Below, in pieces: positions 6,491 through 9,652 of a DNA stretch of 9,652 nucleotides. The notes beneath the pieces were generated by a model. It was not told the DNA's origin. It saw only the letters and a list, made by a program, of their open reading frames with translations, and did not search any database. Numbering within the stretch: position 1 is the stretch's first letter; each line of letters opens with the position of its first letter. A program made the position numbers and the translations under genes. Source of the DNA: an uncultured beta proteobacterium (GTDB lineage Bacteria > Pseudomonadota > Gammaproteobacteria > Burkholderiales > Rhodocyclaceae); NCBI GenBank assembly GCA_903930395.1, contig CAIYYE010000054.1, forward strand, positions 1-9,652. Reading direction: 5' to 3'.

Positions 6491-6967
6491 TCAACTGCCG
6501 AGGCGCAGCCCGGTCTTCTTCAGAATTTTCGTCGAGTAGATAATGTCACTGGCCCGGCAATCGGCACCGAGCAGGGCGCGAATTTCATCGGCCTTGGCCG
6601 TGCATTCCTCGCGTGAGGCGCCATGGACCATGGCGAACAGGTTGTAGGGCCAGGCCGGCAGGGCGCGCGGGCGGCGGTAGCAGTGGGTGACGAAATCAAG
6701 TTGGCCTATTCGTTCGCCGAGGGCGTCGACCTTGTCGTCGGCGACATCCCAGACGGTCATGCCGTTGGCCGTCCAGCCGATGGCGTAGTGATTGGGCACA
6801 ACGCCGATGCGGCGGATGATGCCTGTTTCCAGCAAGGCCTTGAAGCGACGCATGACCTCGTCAGCCGATAGCCCGAGCTGCTCGGCGATGAGTTGATAGG
6901 GCCGCGGCACGAGCGGCAGGCCGCCTTGGGTGGCGACGATCAGGGCACGATCAAGGTCGTCGATCAC
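6491..6967 (-). CDS. nirH: NirH, siroheme decarboxylase subunit (AsnC/Lrp-like)
   Basis: A 158-residue protein of the heme d1 pathway. With NirD/L and NirG it removes acetate carboxyl groups from siroheme to give 12,18-didecarboxysiroheme, in the cytoplasm. It has an N-terminal winged helix-turn-helix (about 3-55) and an AsnC-type alpha/beta domain, a fold borrowed from Lrp regulators but used for catalysis here. Diagnostic blocks are CYRRP (96-100) and WPYNLFAMVHG (106-116), matching the C-terminal half of NirDL. The start is GTG at 6967, overlapping the nirG stop as GTGA, so its translation is probably coupled to nirG. It is the last gene of the operon; nirJ, which often follows, is not here. 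The assignment to H rather than L rests on gene order and similarity of pattern. Confidence 0.88.
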   Translation of the reverse strand: MIDDLDRALIVATQGGLPLVPRPYQLIAEQLGLSADEVMRRFKALLETGIIRRIGVVPNHYAIGWTANGMTVWDVADDKVDALGERIGQLDFVTHCYRRPRALPAWPYNLFAMVHGASREECTAKADEIRALLGADCRASDIIYSTKILKKTGLRLGS

Positions 6968-7422
6968 CGCCGCGCCTCCAGCTTCATTTCGACAAAATAT
7001 TCGCGTTCCTTGGGGAAGGCGTAGACCGGCAGGCCGGTGTCAGCTTCAAGGCGCGCAATGGCCTCGGCGATGCCGGCCTGCGTTTCGGTGGCGATCACGA
7101 ACCACATGTTGAGCGCGTGTTCGCGGCGGTAGTTGTGGGCGACCTGCGGCAAGGCATTGACCAGGGCAGTGACTTCTTCGTAACGTGCTTCGGGCGCGGC
7201 CAGCGCGGCCAGCACGAAGGCGCCACCCATCCGCTCGACCTGGAACATCGGTCCGAAACGGGTCAGGACCTTGTCGGCGAGCAGGGCTTCTATTCTTTGC
7301 AGCAAGGCTTTTTCGCTGATGCCGAGTTGTTCCGCAGCCTCAGCGTAGGGGCGTTCGCTGATCGGGAATTCACCTTGCAGTCTGGACAGGATTTTCCGGT
7401 CGACCGCATCCAGCTCACGCAT
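6964..7422 (-). CDS. nirG: NirG, siroheme decarboxylase subunit (AsnC/Lrp-like)
   Basis: A 152-residue member of the siroheme decarboxylase family. It has a helix-turn-helix region (about 5-55), then an AsnC-like domain with HNYRREH (96-102) and NMWFVI (105-110), the same block type as the N-terminal half of NirDL (HNYEREH, NLWFVV). The histidines of this block are candidates for substrate handling; I infer this from family conservation. ATG 7422 lies inside the end of nirDL (8-base overlap), and its TGA overlaps the GTG of nirH, so all three are probably translationally coupled. It carries the HNY-type block only, so it would complement the CYRRP-type NirH in a heteromer. Confidence 0.88.
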   Translation of the reverse strand: MRELDAVDRKILSRLQGEFPISERPYAEAAEQLGISEKALLQRIEALLADKVLTRFGPMFQVERMGGAFVLAALAAPEARYEEVTALVNALPQVAHNYRREHALNMWFVIATETQAGIAEAIARLEADTGLPVYAFPKEREYFVEMKLEARR

Positions 7423-8398
7423 AGCGTGCGCCGTTCTGCTTGAAGCGGGTCAGCGAAAACAGGACCTCGTGGGCGGCGGCTTCCAGCCCGTGGCGTTGGC
7501 GCAAGTCGGCGATGATGGTCTCGACTTCGCCGCGCTCGCGGCCGTGGATCATGCAGAACAGGTTGTACGGCCAGTCAGGCAGGCGGCGCGGCCGGCGGTA
7601 GCACAGCGTGACAGCCGGCTCCTCGGCGAGGGCGCGACCGATCTCGCTGACCTGCTCGTCGGGAATGTTGTGAACCAGCATGGCATTGGCCCGGTAGCCG
7701 AGTTCGTGGTGCCGGACGACGACGCCGAAACGCTTGATGGCACCCTCTTCCAGCCAGCGCCGGATGCGGCCAAGGACTTCCGGCTCCGACACGCCGATGC
7801 GCTCGGCAATCAGCGCAAAGGGGCGAATGAACAGCGGCAGGCCTTCCTGCAAGACCGAAACCAGACGGCGCTCGGCTTCGTCGATGAGGGCGGTGGGCTT
7901 TACCATCTGGGCCGTGGCCACGCTTTTCTGCTTTTCTCCGCGCAGACAGAAGCCAAGGTCAATGTGAAACTCTTCCTCGAGCGGCAGCGCCATCAGTGGG
8001 TAACCGGCGGCCAACTCGATGGCGCCGAGACTGGCCTGCAAGCGTCCCTCGGTGGCCGCTGTGACGACGAACCACAGGTTGTAGCGATGCTCGCGCTCGT
8101 AGTTATGATTGACCTCGGGAAAGCGGTTGACCGCTGCCGCCACGGCTTCGAGCTTTTCCGGCGGCACGGCCATTGCGGCCAGCGTCGAGGCACCGATGCG
8201 CTTGGGCGCGAAGACGGCGCCGACGCGCGAAATCTTGCCTTCGCGGCGCAGGTTCTCGAGGCGACCAAGAACGACTTTTTCAGCCACGCCAAGCCGCGCC
8301 GCCAGTTCGGCAAAAGGCGCCGACACCAGCGGAAAATCGCGCTGGTAGTCGTTGAGCAACTGGAAGTCGAGGCTGCTGTTCATGACCATGGCGTCCAT
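7415..8398 (-). CDS. nirDL: NirDL, fused siroheme decarboxylase (two AsnC/Lrp-like units)
   Basis: A 327-residue fusion, about twice the length of NirG or NirH. Unit 1 (about 10-150) has a winged helix-turn-helix, HNYEREH (98-104) and NLWFVVT (107-113). A linker of roughly 25 residues follows ([11 protein letters not shown]). Unit 2 (about 172-325) has its own helix-turn-helix, CYRRP (266-270) and [11 protein letters not shown] (276-286). In Pseudomonas aeruginosa nirD and nirL are separate; fused NirDL proteins are known from several denitrifiers. The reaction is decarboxylation of siroheme on the way to heme d1. ATG 8398 shares its A with the TGA of nirF (TGATG), which favours this start over ATGs at 8389 and 8383. 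There is no break in frame at the junction, so this is a true fusion. Confidence 0.9.
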   Translation of the reverse strand: MDAMVMNSSLDFQLLNDYQRDFPLVSAPFAELAARLGVAEKVVLGRLENLRREGKISRVGAVFAPKRIGASTLAAMAVPPEKLEAVAAAVNRFPEVNHNYEREHRYNLWFVVTAATEGRLQASLGAIELAAGYPLMALPLEEEFHIDLGFCLRGEKQKSVATAQMVKPTALIDEAERRLVSVLQEGLPLFIRPFALIAERIGVSEPEVLGRIRRWLEEGAIKRFGVVVRHHELGYRANAMLVHNIPDEQVSEIGRALAEEPAVTLCYRRPRRLPDWPYNLFCMIHGRERGEVETIIADLRQRHGLEAAAHEVLFSLTRFKQNGARYA

Positions 8399-9561
8399 CA
8401 GAAACCTATGCGCACGGCGCGCGAGGTAAAGAAAATGCCGGACGGGCTTTCGGCCGGGATTTCTCCCAGTTTGGCGAAATTTTCGGTGTTGTAAATCAAA
8501 ACTTTATTGTCATCGCGGGCTGAGAGCCAGACATGCTCGCCACGTGGCGCAAATTCCATGTGCAGGATGCCCTTGCCCGGCTCGAAGGCATGCACCACCT
8601 TGCCGGCCAGGGTGTCGATGACATCGACCTTGGCGTTATCCGGGAAGGCAAAGTTCACCCAGATCTGGCGACCATCCGGGCGAGCCATGACAAAGACCGG
8701 CTGGCCACGCACCGGGATGCGGCCAACCTCTTTCCAGGTGGCGACATCGACGACCAACACCTCATGGCGACCAATCGCCGGCAGATAGGCCTTACCCTGC
8801 GCTACCGACCAGCCGCGCAGATGCGGCATCTTGAAGACCGGGAGTTTCTCCTGACCACGACCATAGTTTTCAAGAATCTTGCGGGCGCCTTTTTCCGGTT
8901 GCCAGAGATCGAGCAGGGCGACGCCATCCTCACCGAACAGGCCGGCCAGGAAATAGCGGCCATCCGGCGTCACGAGGCCGTCGTAGGGTTGGCTGCCGGC
9001 CGGGAAGCGCTGCGTCGTTGGCTGCCTGGGATTGCTGAAATCGGTGACGCGGATTTCACCGCCTTCGAACAGGGCGTAGGCGAAGCGGTTGCCGCCCGTG
9101 TCAGCCAGGCCGACGACCTTGGAGAACTGACCGGGCGCGAATTCGGCCGGCACTTCAGAGAGCAGTTCCAGCGTTTCGGCATCGAAGGCCTTGATGCCGC
9201 CCGGCGTGTAGTTCTGGGCGACGACGATGCGGCCGTCCTGGGAAATCGAGCCGCCGATGGCATTGCCGGACTGCATGATGCGTTTGACGATTTTGGCTTC
9301 GAGCAGATCGATTTTGGTCAGGCCACCGTCGCGCCCGAAGATGAAGGCGTAGCGGCCGTCGCGCGAATAGACGGCGGAGGCATGCGAGAGATCGCCGAGG
9401 CCGCCGATGCGCGCATAGGGCTGGCGCGCGGTGGTATTGACCAGCGTGACATGGCCGCTGGCCCGTTCGATGATCAGGCCGAGATCGCCCGTGCCGCGCA
9501 ATTGCGGGCCGGCACAGGCATTGAGCAGCAGGGCGGACAAGGCAATCAGCAGCAGGCGCAT
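8398..9561 (-). CDS. nirF: NirF, heme d1 biosynthesis lipoprotein
   Basis: A 387-residue periplasmic protein needed for a late step in heme d1 synthesis (it acts on the d1 precursor after siroheme decarboxylation and is reported to be a dehydrogenase). The N terminus is a short signal peptide with a lipobox-like LNAC, giving Cys16 as the lipidated residue; Ala at +2 suggests the outer membrane. The mature part is a beta-propeller related to the d1 domain of NirS, with repeated blocks such as [48 protein letters not shown] and [12 protein letters not shown]. His60, in [10 protein letters not shown], is a candidate d1-binding ligand by analogy with other NirF proteins. It starts seven bases after the upstream cytochrome gene and ends on the nirDL start codon. 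The length fits the family (about 390-400). Confidence 0.94.
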   Translation of the reverse strand: MRLLLIALSALLLNACAGPQLRGTGDLGLIIERASGHVTLVNTTARQPYARIGGLGDLSHASAVYSRDGRYAFIFGRDGGLTKIDLLEAKIVKRIMQSGNAIGGSISQDGRIVVAQNYTPGGIKAFDAETLELLSEVPAEFAPGQFSKVVGLADTGGNRFAYALFEGGEIRVTDFSNPRQPTTQRFPAGSQPYDGLVTPDGRYFLAGLFGEDGVALLDLWQPEKGARKILENYGRGQEKLPVFKMPHLRGWSVAQGKAYLPAIGRHEVLVVDVATWKEVGRIPVRGQPVFVMARPDGRQIWVNFAFPDNAKVDVIDTLAGKVVHAFEPGKGILHMEFAPRGEHVWLSARDDNKVLIYNTENFAKLGEIPAESPSGIFFTSRAVRIGF

Positions 9562-9568
9562 GGCGTTC

Positions 9569-9652
9569 TCACTGGGGGAATTCGGTCATCAGTTTATCGA
9601 CTATCCAGGCCGCTTCGGCCTCGGACAGAAATGCTTTCCAGGGCGGCATCGG
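9569..9652 (-). CDS. nirC: c-type cytochrome, C-terminal end (NirC-like); 5' end outside window
   Basis: Only the last 27 residues are present, ending at TGA (9571-9569). They read PMPPWKAFLSEAEAAWIVDKL and then MTEFPQ. An MPPW segment followed by LSEAEAAWIVDKL is the usual end of a small mono-heme class I cytochrome c, where the Met of MPPW is the distal heme ligand and the last helix follows. Position just before nirF matches nirC of the nirSMCF order. NirC is a periplasmic cytochrome c55x linked to d1 maturation. The heme-binding CxxCH lies outside the window, so the symbol depends on context. Confidence 0.72.
   Translation of the reverse strand, partial: PMPPWKAFLSEAEAAWIVDKLMTEFPQ

Noticed and set aside
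6491..8398. NirDL, NirG and NirH as Lrp/AsnC transcription regulators
   Set aside because: They have the Lrp-like fold, but the CYRRP, WPYNLF and HNYRREH blocks and the position behind nirF identify siroheme decarboxylase subunits.
7469..8494. 341-codon + strand open frame antisense to nirDL and the end of nirF
   Set aside because: Long opposite-strand frames are expected in high-GC genes with strong third-position bias. The translation has no recognisable family, while the minus strand encodes a clear NirDL.

Overview
The window is high-GC, dense proteobacterial DNA. Gene content (a cyanophycin-synthetase cluster next to a heme d1/nitrite-reductase maturation cluster) suggests a denitrifying betaproteobacterium, perhaps of the Rhodocyclales type; this assignment is an inference from gene families, not from a marker gene. 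There are nine protein genes: seven complete, one entering from the left edge, and one cut at the right edge.

Left module (1-5775, + strand), cyanophycin metabolism. It begins with the C-terminal end of an ABC exporter ATPase, followed by a DUF1854 protein; this pair is known as an accompaniment of cyanophycin genes. After a 118-base gap come two tandem cyanophycin synthetase paralogues. The first (CphA', 884-3139) keeps the ATP-grasp domain but has a degraded and C-terminally truncated Mur-ligase half, like the CphA2 enzymes of cyanobacteria. The second (CphA, 3155-5728) is full length with intact motifs in both ligase domains. A strong intrinsic terminator (5746-5775) closes the unit. No cyanophycinase or isoaspartyl dipeptidase gene is present.

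Middle (5776-6490), an AT-richer island with one small unassigned gene (5991-6365) preceded by an extended -10 promoter-like sequence. Its composition differs from both flanks.

Right module (6491-9652, - strand), heme d1 biosynthesis. Reading in the direction of transcription: the end of a c-type cytochrome (NirC-like), nirF (periplasmic lipoprotein), a fused nirDL, nirG and nirH. Starts and stops overlap or nearly touch, so translation is probably coupled. NirDL, NirG and NirH form the siroheme decarboxylase, and NirF acts later on the d1 precursor; the product is the d1 cofactor of cytochrome cd1 nitrite reductase (NirS). nirJ, usually next after nirH, is absent from this position.

The most interesting signal is a reciprocal distribution of active-site motifs between the two cyanophycin synthetases. 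CphA' has an intact HxxEHxxxE motif in its N-terminal domain (the position of the zinc-dependent primer-generating site described for some CphA1 enzymes) but a ruined Mur-ligase half; CphA has the opposite arrangement.
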